From Clostridium sp. CAG:452 (GTDB taxonomy: Bacteria; Bacillota; Clostridia; TANB77; CAG-508): a DNA stretch of 64,000 nt. The position numbers and the translations under genes were made by a program. The first letter of the stretch is position 1. Every line of letters starts with the position of its first letter. Shown here piece after piece: positions 26,282-33,915 of the stretch. The stretch covers positions 150,297 through 214,296 of the forward strand of contig FR893523.1 of assembly GCA_000434035.1 (NCBI GenBank), in the 5' to 3' direction. Below the pieces are notes generated by a model. The model was not told the origin of the DNA and searched no databases. It saw only the letters and a program-made list of their open reading frames with translations.

Positions 26282-26749
26282 ATGGAAAGAAAAAGAGGAT
26301 TTGAAATAGCAAAAGGATTTGAAAATAGTAATATAAATTTACCAGTAAGGTCAACAAAAAATTCAGCAGGTTATGATGTAGAAGCAGCAGAAGACTGTAT
26401 AATTCCAGCTTTTAAACCAGGACAAAAACCAACACTTGTAAAAACAGGAATAAAAGCATATATGGAAAGTGATGAAGTTTTAATACTTGCAAATAGAAGT
26501 TCTAATCCAGGTAAAAAGGGATTAATTCTAGCAAACAGTATAGGTGTAGTAGATAGCGACTATTATGAAAATCCAGACAATGATGGACACATAATGTATG
26601 CATTCTTCAACTTTAAAGCAGAAGATGTAGAAATAAAAAAAGGAGAAAGAATTGGACAAGCAATTTTCCAAAAATATTTGGTAACAGATAACGACATTGC
26701 ACAAGGCGAAAGAACAGGCGGTTTTGGTTCAACTAACAAACAACTCTAA
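26282..26749 (+). CDS. dut: dUTP diphosphatase (trimeric)
   Basis: A 155-residue dUTPase that hydrolyses dUTP to dUMP. All five trimeric-family motifs are visible: SAGYDVEA, NRSSNPGKKGL, GVVDSDY (catalytic Asp), GERIGQAIF and the C-terminal RTGGFGST. ATG at 26282 follows GAGGTATAAA. It is expressed from its own consensus promoter, with no visible terminator before the next promoter. Confidence 0.93.
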   Translation: MERKRGFEIAKGFENSNINLPVRSTKNSAGYDVEAAEDCIIPAFKPGQKPTLVKTGIKAYMESDEVLILANRSSNPGKKGLILANSIGVVDSDYYENPDNDGHIMYAFFNFKAEDVEIKKGERIGQAIFQKYLVTDNDIAQGERTGGFGSTNKQL

Positions 26750-26780
26750 AAATTTTATGTAAAATATACCAAAAATTCCT

Positions 26781-26809
26781 TTGACTTATCACCAAAATTG
26801 TGGTATAAT
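26781..26809 (+). promoter_or_regulatory. Consensus promoter of carD
   Basis: TTGACT (26781-26786), 17 bp, TATAAT (26804-26809) preceded by TGG. The start codon is 48 bp downstream. Confidence 0.8.
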
Positions 26810-26857
26810 AAAAAAGGTCGAGAGAGAAATAACAGACTAAAAAAGGAGTGACTGTAA

Positions 26858-27442
26858 ATGTTTAATGTTGGTGATAAAGTAGTATATCCAATGCATGGAG
26901 CAGGAACAATAGAAGGTATAGAAGAAAAAGATATTTTAGGAGAAAAACAAGCTTATTACATAATAAAAATGCCAGGTGAAGTAAAGGTAATGGTACCAAC
27001 AGCAAAGGCAGAAGGAATAGGCGTAAGAGATATTATAGATAAAGAAACAGCTGGAAAAGTTTTTAAAGTATTAGAAACAGATTCAACTCAAATGGATATG
27101 AATTGGAATAAAAGATATAGAGACAATATGGAAAAAATGAAAAGTGGAGACGCTTATGAAATAGCAGATGTAGTTAGAAACTTAAGTTTCAAACAAAAAG
27201 AAAAAGGACTTTCAACAGGCGAGAAAAAGATGCTACTTAATGCAAAACAAATATTAGTAAGTGAACTTACTCTTGCTGAAAATTCTAATAAAGATCAAAT
27301 GGAAGAATTAATAAATAACACAATAAACAATTCATTTGCAGAATATAGTAAAACAATTAATAGTAATGAACCACACAATGTTGTTAAAACATTCATTCCA
27401 TTTAATGGAGCAGATACAAATAACATAACAGATGTAAAATAA
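26858..27442 (+). CDS. carD: CarD/CdnL-family RNA polymerase-binding regulator
   Basis: A 194-residue CarD-like protein. The N-terminal Tudor-like RNAP-interaction domain (about 1-60) has FNVGDKVVYPMHGAGTIEGI and YYIIKMPGEVKVMVPT. A helical C-terminal domain (about 70-155) follows. A 35-residue tail (about 160-194) is polar. Such proteins bind the RNAP beta subunit and modulate open complexes. AAGGAGTG precedes the ATG. Confidence 0.9.
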   Translation: MFNVGDKVVYPMHGAGTIEGIEEKDILGEKQAYYIIKMPGEVKVMVPTAKAEGIGVRDIIDKETAGKVFKVLETDSTQMDMNWNKRYRDNMEKMKSGDAYEIADVVRNLSFKQKEKGLSTGEKKMLLNAKQILVSELTLAENSNKDQMEELINNTINNSFAEYSKTINSNEPHNVVKTFIPFNGADTNNITDVK

Positions 27443-27455
27443 TAAATAAAAGTTG

Positions 27456-27493
27456 AACTGTCTTAGACATATATCTAAGACAGTTAATTTTTT
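27456..27493 (+). terminator. Rho-independent terminator after carD
   Basis: AACTGTCTTAGA, loop CATATA, TCTAAGACAGTT, then AATTTTTTG: a 12-bp perfect stem with T-run. Confidence 0.92.
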
Positions 27494-27575
27494 GTTAAAT
27501 AGGAAAAACAATATATGAAGGATTTGAAAATTAGTTGTCGAATAATATAATTATGTAAAAGAAAGGCGTAGAAAA

Positions 27576-29363
27576 ATGGTACGTTATAGTGAGGAATTAA
27601 TAGATGAAATAAGAAATAGCAACGATATAGTAGATATAATATCACAATATGTAATATTAAAAAGAAGTGGTAGAAATTTCTTCGGTTTGTGTCCTTTCCA
27701 TAAAGAAAAGACACCTTCTTTTTCTGTGTCACCAGACAAGCAAATATTCCATTGCTTTGGATGTGGGGCAGGTGGAAACGTAATTCATTTTATTAGTAAA
27801 ATAGAGAATGTGGATTTTAAAGAAAGTCTAGAAATTTTAGCAGATAGGGCTGGAATAAAATTACCGACACTAGAAAATAACGTAGATTCAAAAAGATTAG
27901 AACTTAAAGAAAAAGTATACGAAATCAATAAATTAGTTGCAATGTATTATCATGAAACACTATATAAACCACAAGCAAAGCCAGCACAAGAATATGTAAA
28001 AAAGAGAAAACTAGATAACAAAGCATTAAAAGAATTTTGTATAGGTTATGCCGAAAACGCCAATGTTTTATATAAATTATTAAAAGAAAAAGGCTTTACA
28101 GAAGAAGAAATACTTGCATCAGATTTAGTAATAAAAAAAGGAAATAATTATGTAGATAGGTTTAAAAATAGACTGATATTTCCAATACAAGACATAAGAA
28201 ATAGGTTTATTGCTTTTGGAGGAAGGGTATTAGATAATTCACTTCCAAAATATATCAACTCACCAGAAAATATAGTTTATAGTAAAGCAAGAAACTTGTA
28301 TGGATTAAATGTAGCAAAAAATACAAAAACAAGAAAGCTAATTATAGTAGAAGGATATATGGATACTGTATCACTACACCAAAGAGGAATAGATAATGTA
28401 GTTGCATCATGTGGTACAGCACTTACAGAAGCACAAGGAAGATTACTTAGAAAATATGCGGAAAAAGTAATTATATCTTATGATTCAGATTCAGCAGGAC
28501 AAGCAGCAACACTTAGAGGCTTAGAAATCCTAAATAATTTAGGGTGTGATATAAGAATACTTCAGATGGAAGGGGCAAAAGACCCAGACGAATATGTTAT
28601 AAAATATGGAAATGGAAGATTTAATGACTTAGTAGAAAATGCAATTTCATTAGTAGAATTTAAAATAAAAGTATTAAAAAAAGGTTTAAACATAGAAAAT
28701 ACAAATGACAAAATAAAATTTATGAATGAAATAGCAAAAATATTAGGCGGAGTAGACAACAAAATTGAACAAGAAATATATATAGACAAAATATCAAGTG
28801 ACTATAACATATCAAAAGAAGCAATATATGCACAAATAAATAAAAATGAATATTCAAATAATAAAGGAGCAAAAATATTAGAAAGCTCTAGTATTAGAAA
28901 ACCAACAATAAAAAGACAAGAAAAAGAAATAAATCCAGAACTAGAAAAAAGAGAAAATATAATTATTTCATTATTAATAGATGGAGGAGAAGAGGTATAT
29001 AACAAAATAAAAGACATTATCAATCCAAATGACTTCAAAAGTGAAGCAAATCAAAAAATAATGAGAAGATTGTATGAAGAATTTGAAAAAGGAAATAGTA
29101 ATATAAATAGCTTAGTAGATATGTTTGCAGATGACGAGCAAGTTGTAAATGCATTAACAGGAATTATGGCAGACGATTACGAAATAGAAGATAATAAAAA
29201 AGCATTAGATGATGTAATAAATAATTATCAAAAAGAAAAACTAATGGCAAGAAGAAACGAAATTATACAGAGTCTGAATAATGCTAATTTAGATAAAGAA
29301 AAAGCCAGTGAATTGGAAAAAGAATTGCACACATTAATTATAAAATTGGCACAAATTAAATAG
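27576..29363 (+). CDS. dnaG: DNA primase DnaG
   Basis: A 595-residue primase. The N-terminal zinc finger is CPFHKEKTPSFSV with HCFGCGAGGNVIHFI. The catalytic core has a TOPRIM domain with IIVEGYMDTVSLHQRG, ASCGTALT and SYDSDSAGQAA. A helicase-binding C-terminal part spans about 450-595. The ATG at 27576 follows AAGAAAGG. rpoD starts 11 bp downstream, forming the conserved macromolecular-synthesis pair. Confidence 0.97.
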   Translation: MVRYSEELIDEIRNSNDIVDIISQYVILKRSGRNFFGLCPFHKEKTPSFSVSPDKQIFHCFGCGAGGNVIHFISKIENVDFKESLEILADRAGIKLPTLENNVDSKRLELKEKVYEINKLVAMYYHETLYKPQAKPAQEYVKKRKLDNKALKEFCIGYAENANVLYKLLKEKGFTEEEILASDLVIKKGNNYVDRFKNRLIFPIQDIRNRFIAFGGRVLDNSLPKYINSPENIVYSKARNLYGLNVAKNTKTRKLIIVEGYMDTVSLHQRGIDNVVASCGTALTEAQGRLLRKYAEKVIISYDSDSAGQAATLRGLEILNNLGCDIRILQMEGAKDPDEYVIKYGNGRFNDLVENAISLVEFKIKVLKKGLNIENTNDKIKFMNEIAKILGGVDNKIEQEIYIDKISSDYNISKEAIYAQINKNEYSNNKGAKILESSSIRKPTIKRQEKEINPELEKRENIIISLLIDGGEEVYNKIKDIINPNDFKSEANQKIMRRLYEEFEKGNSNINSLVDMFADDEQVVNALTGIMADDYEIEDNKKALDDVINNYQKEKLMARRNEIIQSLNNANLDKEKASELEKELHTLIIKLAQIK

Positions 29364-29374
29364 GAGGTAAAATA

Positions 29375-30565
29375 ATGGCAAGAACAAAAAAAGATAATGA
29401 AGAAATTATTGAAGATTTGAAAGCAAATAATAAAAAAGCAAAAAAGAATGAAACAAAAACAGATAATGCAAATAAAGAAACAAAAGAAGAAACAACTAAA
29501 AAAGTAAAAGATATAGTAGAAAAAGCCAAAGAAAAAGGAAAAATAACATATGGAGAACTTGCCACAGAATTAGGAGATATAAATCCAGAACAAATAGATA
29601 AAGTATTTGACGCATTTGAAGAAATGGGAGTAGATGTTTTAAAAGACGATTTTGATGAAGAACCAGATGTTGAAGAATTAGAAAAAGTAGAAGACATAAA
29701 GGTAGAAGATATTAATACAATGAACTTTGATGGTATTAATATTGATGACCCGGTTAGAATGTACTTAAGAGAAATAGGAAAAATTCCATTACTTAGTTTT
29801 GATGAGGAGCTAGAACTAGCAAAAAGAGTAATTAATGGAGACGAAGAAGCAAAGCAAAAATTAGCAGAATCAAACTTAAGATTAGTAGTAAGTATTGCAA
29901 AAAAATATGTAGGAAGAGGAATGCTATTCTTAGACTTAATTCAAGAAGGAAATATGGGACTTATAAAAGCAGTAGAAAAATTCGATTATACAAAAGGATA
30001 TAAATTCAGTACTTATGCTACATGGTGGATTAGACAAGCTATTACAAGAGCAATAGCAGACCAAGCAAGAACAATAAGAATACCAGTTCACATGGTAGAA
30101 ACAATTAACAAATTAATAAGAACATCAAGACACCTATTACAACAATTAGGTAGAGAACCAACTCCAGAAGAAATTGCTCAAGAAATGGAAATACCAGTAG
30201 AAAAAGTAATGGAAATTCAAAAAATTGCACAAGATCCAGTATCACTAGAAACACCAATAGGAGAAGAAGACGACAGCCATTTAGGAGATTTTATACAAGA
30301 TGAGGACAGCCCAGCACCACAAGATTCAGCAGCATATACATTATTAAAAGAACAATTAGAAGAGGTTATGAATACACTAACACCAAGAGAAGCAAAAGTA
30401 TTAAAACTAAGATTCGGATTAGAAGATGGAAGAGCAAGAACACTAGAAGAAGTTGGACGTGAATTCCAAGTAACACGTGAAAGAATAAGACAAATAGAAG
30501 CAAAAGCATTAAGAAAATTAAGACATCCTAGCAGAAGCAAAAAATTAAAAGACTATATGAATTAA
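29375..30565 (+). CDS. rpoD: RNA polymerase primary sigma factor
   Basis: A 396-residue sigma-70 (SigA). It has a Lys/Glu-rich region 1.1 (about 1-110), region 1.2 (DPVRMYLREIGKIPLL), region 2 (NLRLVVSIAKKYVGRGM; KFSTYATWWIRQAITRA), region 3 and region 4 (LTPREAKVLKLRFGLEDG; VTRERIRQIEAKALRKLRHP). AGGAGG lies 8 nt upstream. The region 2.4 and 4.2 sequences agree with the TTGACA/TATAAT promoters seen in the window. CGT codons are used for Arg here (GRE, TRE), showing that the CGN box is used but CGG is not. Confidence 0.97.
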   Translation: MARTKKDNEEIIEDLKANNKKAKKNETKTDNANKETKEETTKKVKDIVEKAKEKGKITYGELATELGDINPEQIDKVFDAFEEMGVDVLKDDFDEEPDVEELEKVEDIKVEDINTMNFDGINIDDPVRMYLREIGKIPLLSFDEELELAKRVINGDEEAKQKLAESNLRLVVSIAKKYVGRGMLFLDLIQEGNMGLIKAVEKFDYTKGYKFSTYATWWIRQAITRAIADQARTIRIPVHMVETINKLIRTSRHLLQQLGREPTPEEIAQEMEIPVEKVMEIQKIAQDPVSLETPIGEEDDSHLGDFIQDEDSPAPQDSAAYTLLKEQLEEVMNTLTPREAKVLKLRFGLEDGRARTLEEVGREFQVTRERIRQIEAKALRKLRHPSRSKKLKDYMN

Positions 30566-30575
30566 ATATATTATA

Positions 30576-30600
30576 GGGAGCATTACTGCTCCCATTTATT
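30576..30600 (+). terminator. Terminator after rpoD
   Basis: GGGAGCA, loop TTAC, TGCTCCC, then ATTTATT. A compact 7-bp stem with a modest T-rich tail. Confidence 0.75.
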
Positions 30601-30643
30601 GTGTAAAAAGGAACGGCAGGCTGTCCGAAAATTAATCAAAAAA

Positions 30644-30674
30644 TGTGCCAATGGGGACGGGGAATTTTGGCACA
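30644..30674. repeat. REP-like palindrome
   Basis: TGTGCCA (30644-30650), then ATGGGGACGGGGAATTT, then TGGCACA (30668-30674). The GGGGACGGGG core flanked by GTGCCA arms is a widespread REP-type pattern. A partial GGCAGGCTGTCC arm lies just upstream (30614-30626). Confidence 0.6.
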
Positions 30675-30698
30675 AAAAAGAAAAAACTATAATGTAAT

Positions 30699-30727
30699 TT
30701 GACAAAACTACCCATTTATGGTAAACT
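30699..30727 (+). promoter_or_regulatory. Candidate promoter of the 89-residue hypothetical gene
   Basis: TTGACA (30699-30704), 17 bp, TAAACT (30722-30727). Confidence 0.6.
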
Positions 30728-30756
30728 AATTATAGAATTGTGTAATTTAGAGTAAA

Positions 30757-30786
30757 GAGGTGAATTTTCTTAAAGTAATTTAAGAA
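30757..30786 (+). promoter_or_regulatory. Ribosome site separated from its start by a hairpin
   Basis: GAGGTG (30757-30762) is followed by a perfect stem TTCTTAAA-GTAA-TTTAAGAA (30767-30786) and then ATG at 30794. Linear spacing is 31 nt; with the hairpin folded it shrinks to about 11 nt. A weaker AGAAGAAA overlaps the 3' arm. The arrangement may tune initiation. Confidence 0.5.
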
Positions 30787-30793
30787 GAAATTT

Positions 30794-31063
30794 ATGGGAT
30801 ATATTATAAATGCAATTAAGGCATTCGTAAGTAAGGAGCCAAACGAATTTAATGAAGGAAATCTTTCTGTAGCTGAGAAAAAAGAATTAGATGAAATAAT
30901 AAAAGAAGATAAAACCGAAGCAATTGAAGATAACTTTTTGAAATCTTTGAAAACAAACAAGCAAAAAGTGGTTGAATTACCAAAAAGAAAAGTATACAGA
31001 GAAAAATTCGAAGAAAAAAAAGATATTCAGAAAAAAGAAGATAGTAAAAGAGATGAAAGATAA
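30794..31063 (+). CDS. Hypothetical small charged protein
   Basis: 89 residues. An amphipathic start (GYIINAIKAFVSKE) is followed by a highly charged Lys/Glu body (LSVAEKKELDEIIKEDK; YREKFEEKKDIQ). No family recognised. The N-terminal helix could contact membrane. It has its own promoter and a strong terminator, so it is monocistronic. Confidence 0.6.
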   Translation: MGYIINAIKAFVSKEPNEFNEGNLSVAEKKELDEIIKEDKTEAIEDNFLKSLKTNKQKVVELPKRKVYREKFEEKKDIQKKEDSKRDER

Positions 31064-31080
31064 TCTAATTTAAACACATA

Positions 31081-31114
31081 AAAAACAGAAAATTTTAAAA
31101 ATTTTCTGTTTTTT
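31081..31114 (+). terminator. Rho-independent terminator
   Basis: AAAAACAGAAAATTTT pairs with AAAATTTTCTGTTTTT around a short loop and ends in a T-run. It sits between the hypothetical gene and the tRNA promoter. Confidence 0.85.
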
Positions 31115-31115
31115 A

Positions 31116-31144
31116 TTGACAAAACGCTTCAAACTTATTATAAT
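31116..31144 (+). promoter_or_regulatory. Consensus promoter of the tRNA gene
   Basis: TTGACA (31116-31121), exactly 17 bp, TATAAT (31139-31144), 16 bp before the tRNA 5' end. Confidence 0.9.
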
Positions 31145-31160
31145 AATACAAGTTCCAGAT

Positions 31161-31237
31161 GGCGAAGTAGCTCAGTTGGCTAGAGCATTCGGTTCATACC
31201 CGAAGGGTCATGTGTTCGAATCACATCTTCGCTACCA
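31161..31237 (+). tRNA. tRNA with anticodon CAT (Met-type; Ile2 not excluded)
   Basis: Full cloverleaf. The acceptor GGCGAAG pairs with CTTCGCT (first pair G-U). The D arm is GCTC/GAGC. The anticodon stem TTCGG/CCGAA encloses loop TTCATAC with anticodon CAT. The T arm is ATGTG/CACAT with TTCGAAT, then A and an encoded CCA. The G-U first pair and GG in the D loop fit an elongator Met tRNA; a lysidine-modified Ile tRNA also has CAT and cannot be excluded. The prophage begins at its 3' end. Confidence 0.93.
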
Positions 31238-31245
31238 ATTTTTTA
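31221..31245. other. Putative prophage attachment junction (attL) in tRNA 3' end
   Basis: The serine recombinase reading leftward ends with codons for LVAKM and a TGA that lie inside the tRNA 3' half (31221-31237). The phage/host boundary is therefore at or near the tRNA end. The matching attR is beyond the right edge, so the core cannot be defined. Confidence 0.6.
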
Positions 31246-32708
31246 GGAGAACTTTCTCCAAAGTCGAGGTATATCAAGACTTCCGTAGTCTTAACCTCGA
31301 TTTTTTTTATGTATTTTTGAACTAGTATTTTTAATTTTTCTTTTGACTTATCTTTCAATTCTGATAAATCTTTCTTTAACACTTCTTCTATTTTTTCAGA
31401 AGTAATGTAATTATGTGTAGCAATATTATCTTTGAAATTAATTTCATCTTCTATATTTTTCTTTGTATTTTCAATTTCTTCTAACCTTTTTAACAATGAA
31501 TCGGTAGCATATCCTTTAGCAACTGCATTTACAATGTTATTTATTTCTTGGTTTATAGATGATAAATTTTCTTTTAAGATTTCAACATCGTTTTTACAGT
31601 CTTTTTGTGCTTCTATATATTGAGCATTAACTGCTTTTACAATGTTTTCCCTAGTTTCAGCATTAAGCAATTCTTCTGTAAGCATTTTAATTACTTTATT
31701 TTCTATTAATTCTTGCTTTAGAGAAGGCATTTGACACTTGCCTAGTTTGTTATGATTAGAACATCTATAATATCCAGAAACATAAGTATTTCCATTTTTC
31801 TGTTTTTTTATTGTTGTACCAACATAGGAACCGCCACATTCACATTTTATTAACCCGCTTAATAAGTAAAAGTTCTTTGCTGTGTTTTCTGCATTTTTTC
31901 TTTTAGTTCTTTTATTCATAGCTTTTTCAAAAACCTCCTTGGAAATTATTTGTGGAATAGCATCTTCAAGTATTATAGCATCAGCCCTAATTCCATCGTG
32001 ATTAGATTTAGTTCCTTTATTAAAAATATATTTACCAATATACTTTTCATTTCCTATAATGTCATAAATAGAAGTTTTACTAAAGGGCTTATTCTTTTTT
32101 GTTTTAAATCCCATTGAATTTAATTTTAAAGCAATTTCTATTAAAGAATAGCCTTCTATATACAGGTCATAAATAAAACGAACGCTAGAGGCTTCTCGTT
32201 CATTTATAACATACTTTTTATTTACTATATCATATCCAAGAGGAGCAATGCCACCGTTAAATTGTGCGTTTTGGGCATTAAGTTTCAAAGCTCTTTTAAC
32301 ATTAGAGGCAAGGTTCTGAGAATAATATTCATCCACTCCTGCTAACATTGTTGACATTAACTTTCCTTCTGGCGTTTCTGTATCAATAGGTTGAGTTATT
32401 GAAATTAATTTAATGCCTACTTTTTCTAATTTATTTCTATAATACAAACTATCTATAGCTTTACGTGCAAATCTGTCTGTTTTCCATACTAAAACAGCTT
32501 GGATCTCTTTTGATTTGCAGGCATCTGAAATCATATTTTGAAAGCTATCTCTAGTATCTTTTGTTCCAGATTTAGCTTCATCAATGTAATATTTAATTAT
32601 AGAAATATTATTTTTTTTTGCATATTCTTCTAATTCATTTTTTTGCTGTTCTATTGATTTTTCGTCTTGCAAATTTGAAGAATATCTACAATAACCATAA
32701 GCTAACAT
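31221..32708 (-). CDS. Large serine recombinase (phage integrase)
   Basis: A 495-residue large serine integrase. The N-terminal resolvase domain has YGYCRYSSNLQDEKSIEQQ with the nucleophilic Ser, VLVWKTDRFAR and TPEGKLMSTMLAG. A recombinase domain follows (about 155-260). The zinc ribbon has CECGGSYVG and CSNHNKLGKC. A coiled coil spans about 370-430 and the C-terminal tail ends SPKKLVAKM inside the host tRNA end. Its ATG overlaps the repressor stop by one base (TAATG), so integrase translation is coupled to the repressor. The last residues may differ before integration. Confidence 0.92.
   Translation of the reverse strand: MLAYGYCRYSSNLQDEKSIEQQKNELEEYAKKNNISIIKYYIDEAKSGTKDTRDSFQNMISDACKSKEIQAVLVWKTDRFARKAIDSLYYRNKLEKVGIKLISITQPIDTETPEGKLMSTMLAGVDEYYSQNLASNVKRALKLNAQNAQFNGGIAPLGYDIVNKKYVINEREASSVRFIYDLYIEGYSLIEIALKLNSMGFKTKKNKPFSKTSIYDIIGNEKYIGKYIFNKGTKSNHDGIRADAIILEDAIPQIISKEVFEKAMNKRTKRKNAENTAKNFYLLSGLIKCECGGSYVGTTIKKQKNGNTYVSGYYRCSNHNKLGKCQMPSLKQELIENKVIKMLTEELLNAETRENIVKAVNAQYIEAQKDCKNDVEILKENLSSINQEINNIVNAVAKGYATDSLLKRLEEIENTKKNIEDEINFKDNIATHNYITSEKIEEVLKKDLSELKDKSKEKLKILVQKYIKKIEVKTTEVLIYLDFGESSPKKLVAKM
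31264..31308 (+). terminator. Long hairpin terminator downstream of tRNA
   Basis: TCGAGGT ... ACCTCGA with an inner AAGACT/AGTCTT stem, followed by eight Ts. It ends rightward tRNA transcription while lying inside the coding end of the leftward recombinase gene. Confidence 0.8.
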
Positions 32709-33334
32709 TATTTAAAACTCCTTGTAATATTATATAGCACTCCAATTATTTCGACTGGCAACGTATTAATATCATTTTTATCAAATATTAAAGGTGCAAA
32801 AGAAGGATTTACAGGTTGTAATAATAAGCCTGTGTCAGTTTTGTAAGCTCTTTTTAGAGTAGCTTCATCGCCGTTAATAAGAGCAACTACATAATCTCCA
32901 TTTTCAAAATCACTTTGTTTTTTTATTATCGCAATGTCATTTTCATATATTTCAGGGACCATAGAATTACCCTTTACTTTTAATGCGAAACAATCCTCGC
33001 TTTTTAAACTATTATCATTAACTGTAACATATCCAATAATATTTTCTTCTGCTAAATAATCATATCCTGCTTTTACTATACCTAATACAGGAATTTTATC
33101 TGTTTTTTTATGTCTCTCTTCTATTAAATCTGATTTTAAGATTTCTAAATAATCTGCCAGCATTTGTACTGTTCCCATTCTAGGGTATTTTTTTGCATTG
33201 CACCAATCTGAAACAGTAGAAGAAGACAAATTCAAATCATTCATTAAATCCATTTGAGTTTTACCTCGAGTATTCATCCAATAATTAAGATTTTTAGCAA
33301 AAATTTCTTTTTGTTTTTGATTATCTTTTTCCAT
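32708..33334 (-). CDS. LexA/CI-type phage repressor with S24 peptidase domain
   Basis: A 208-residue lysogeny repressor. The N-terminal HTH (about 5-60) has GKTQMDLMNDLNLSSSTVSD. The linker contains the Ala-Gly cleavage site VKAGYDY, and the S24 domain has GNSMVPEIYENDIAIIKK (Ser) and GDEATLKRAYK (Lys). RecA-stimulated self-cleavage is expected on DNA damage. ATG at 33334 is chosen from AGGGAG 8 nt upstream over a GTG three codons earlier. It is transcribed leftward from the divergent promoter and coupled to the recombinase. Confidence 0.92.
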   Translation of the reverse strand: MEKDNQKQKEIFAKNLNYWMNTRGKTQMDLMNDLNLSSSTVSDWCNAKKYPRMGTVQMLADYLEILKSDLIEERHKKTDKIPVLGIVKAGYDYLAEENIIGYVTVNDNSLKSEDCFALKVKGNSMVPEIYENDIAIIKKQSDFENGDYVVALINGDEATLKRAYKTDTGLLLQPVNPSFAPLIFDKNDINTLPVEIIGVLYNITRSFK

Positions 33335-33354
33335 CAAAATCACTCCCTGTCTAT

Positions 33355-33442
33355 ATTATAAGCTATCGGCGAAAAAAACACAACATTTTTTTAAAAAAAT
33401 CTCGCTTTTAGTATTGACATCTCGCAAATAACGTGATAATAT
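33355..33442. promoter_or_regulatory. Divergent lysogeny promoters and operator candidates
   Basis: Leftward: TTGTGT (33383-33378), 17 bp, TATAAT (33360-33355) for the repressor. Rightward: TTGACA (33414-33419), 17 bp, TAATAT (33437-33442) for the Cro-like gene. ATCTCGC occurs as direct repeats at 33399-33405 and 33419-33425 (20 bp apart, flanking or overlapping the rightward -35) and again at 33668-33674, which suggests repressor half-sites. Confidence 0.65.
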
Positions 33443-33468
33443 ATGAACAACTTAAGGAGGTGAATAAT

Positions 33469-33726
33469 TTGAAACAATTCAAAATAAGCTTGGAAGCAGC
33501 AAGAGTAAATGCAGGCTTCACTCAAAAAAAAGCGGCTGAATTATTAGGGATAGATAGGAACACTTTGAGAAGTTGGGAAAAAGGTATTACAAGTCCAACA
33601 TGGAAAAAATTAAATGAAATAGAAGAGCTTTATAAAATTGATAAAGATTATATTTTTTTACCTTACAATCTCGCTAAAAGCGTTTCACGTGAAACACAGG
33701 AGGTAAAACAATGCAAGAATTTATAG
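33469..33726 (+). CDS. Cro-like HTH regulator
   Basis: An 85-residue XRE-family protein with HTH FTQKKAAELLGIDRNTLRSW, then GITSPTWKKLNEIEELYKI. It starts at TTG 33469 after AAGGAGG. It is the first gene of the rightward early operon opposite the repressor, so it should act as the Cro-type antirepressor. The 3' part of the gene contains a parS-like palindrome that specifies SVSRETQ. Confidence 0.85.
   Translation: MKQFKISLEAARVNAGFTQKKAAELLGIDRNTLRSWEKGITSPTWKKLNEIEELYKIDKDYIFLPYNLAKSVSRETQEVKQCKNL
33681..33696. promoter_or_regulatory. parS-like palindrome inside the Cro-like gene
   Basis: CGTTTCACGTGAAACA contains the 14-bp perfect palindrome GTTTCACGTGAAAC and differs only at the first base from the Firmicute parS consensus TGTTNCACGTGAAACA bound by ParB/Spo0J. 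Confidence 0.6.
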
Positions 33727-33794
33727 AAGACTTTTGTAAGACAATATATGAAATAATTCAAATTGAGGAGGAAAACACAAATGAAAAAACATAA
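33711..33794 (+). CDS. Hypothetical small phage protein (27 aa)
   Basis: ATG after CAGGAGG, 27 codons (QEFIEDFCKTIYEII...). It overlaps the ends of its neighbours by a few bases, as is usual in phage early operons. Function unknown. Confidence 0.5.
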   Translation: MQEFIEDFCKTIYEIIQIEEENTNEKT

Positions 33795-33897
33795 AATAAA
33801 CAAAGCAAAATTAGCAATAAACATATTAAAGTTAGAATGTATAGCATTATTAGCATTTACATTTGACGTAATGTTTATAGCTTATTTAATTAAGTAA
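33781..33897 (+). CDS. Hypothetical small membrane protein (38 aa)
   Basis: Preceded by GAGGAGG. A basic start (KKHKINKAK) is followed by one hydrophobic helix (CIALLAFTFDVMFIAYLI). No family recognised; a single-span phage early membrane peptide. Confidence 0.55.
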   Translation: MKKHKINKAKLAINILKLECIALLAFTFDVMFIAYLIK

Positions 33898-33915
33898 AGA
33901 AAGGAGTTGAGAAAT

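Noticed and set aside
33711..33794. Calling the 27-residue early peptide an anti-CRISPR or directionality factor
   Set aside because: It has no recognisable motif; size and position alone are not enough.
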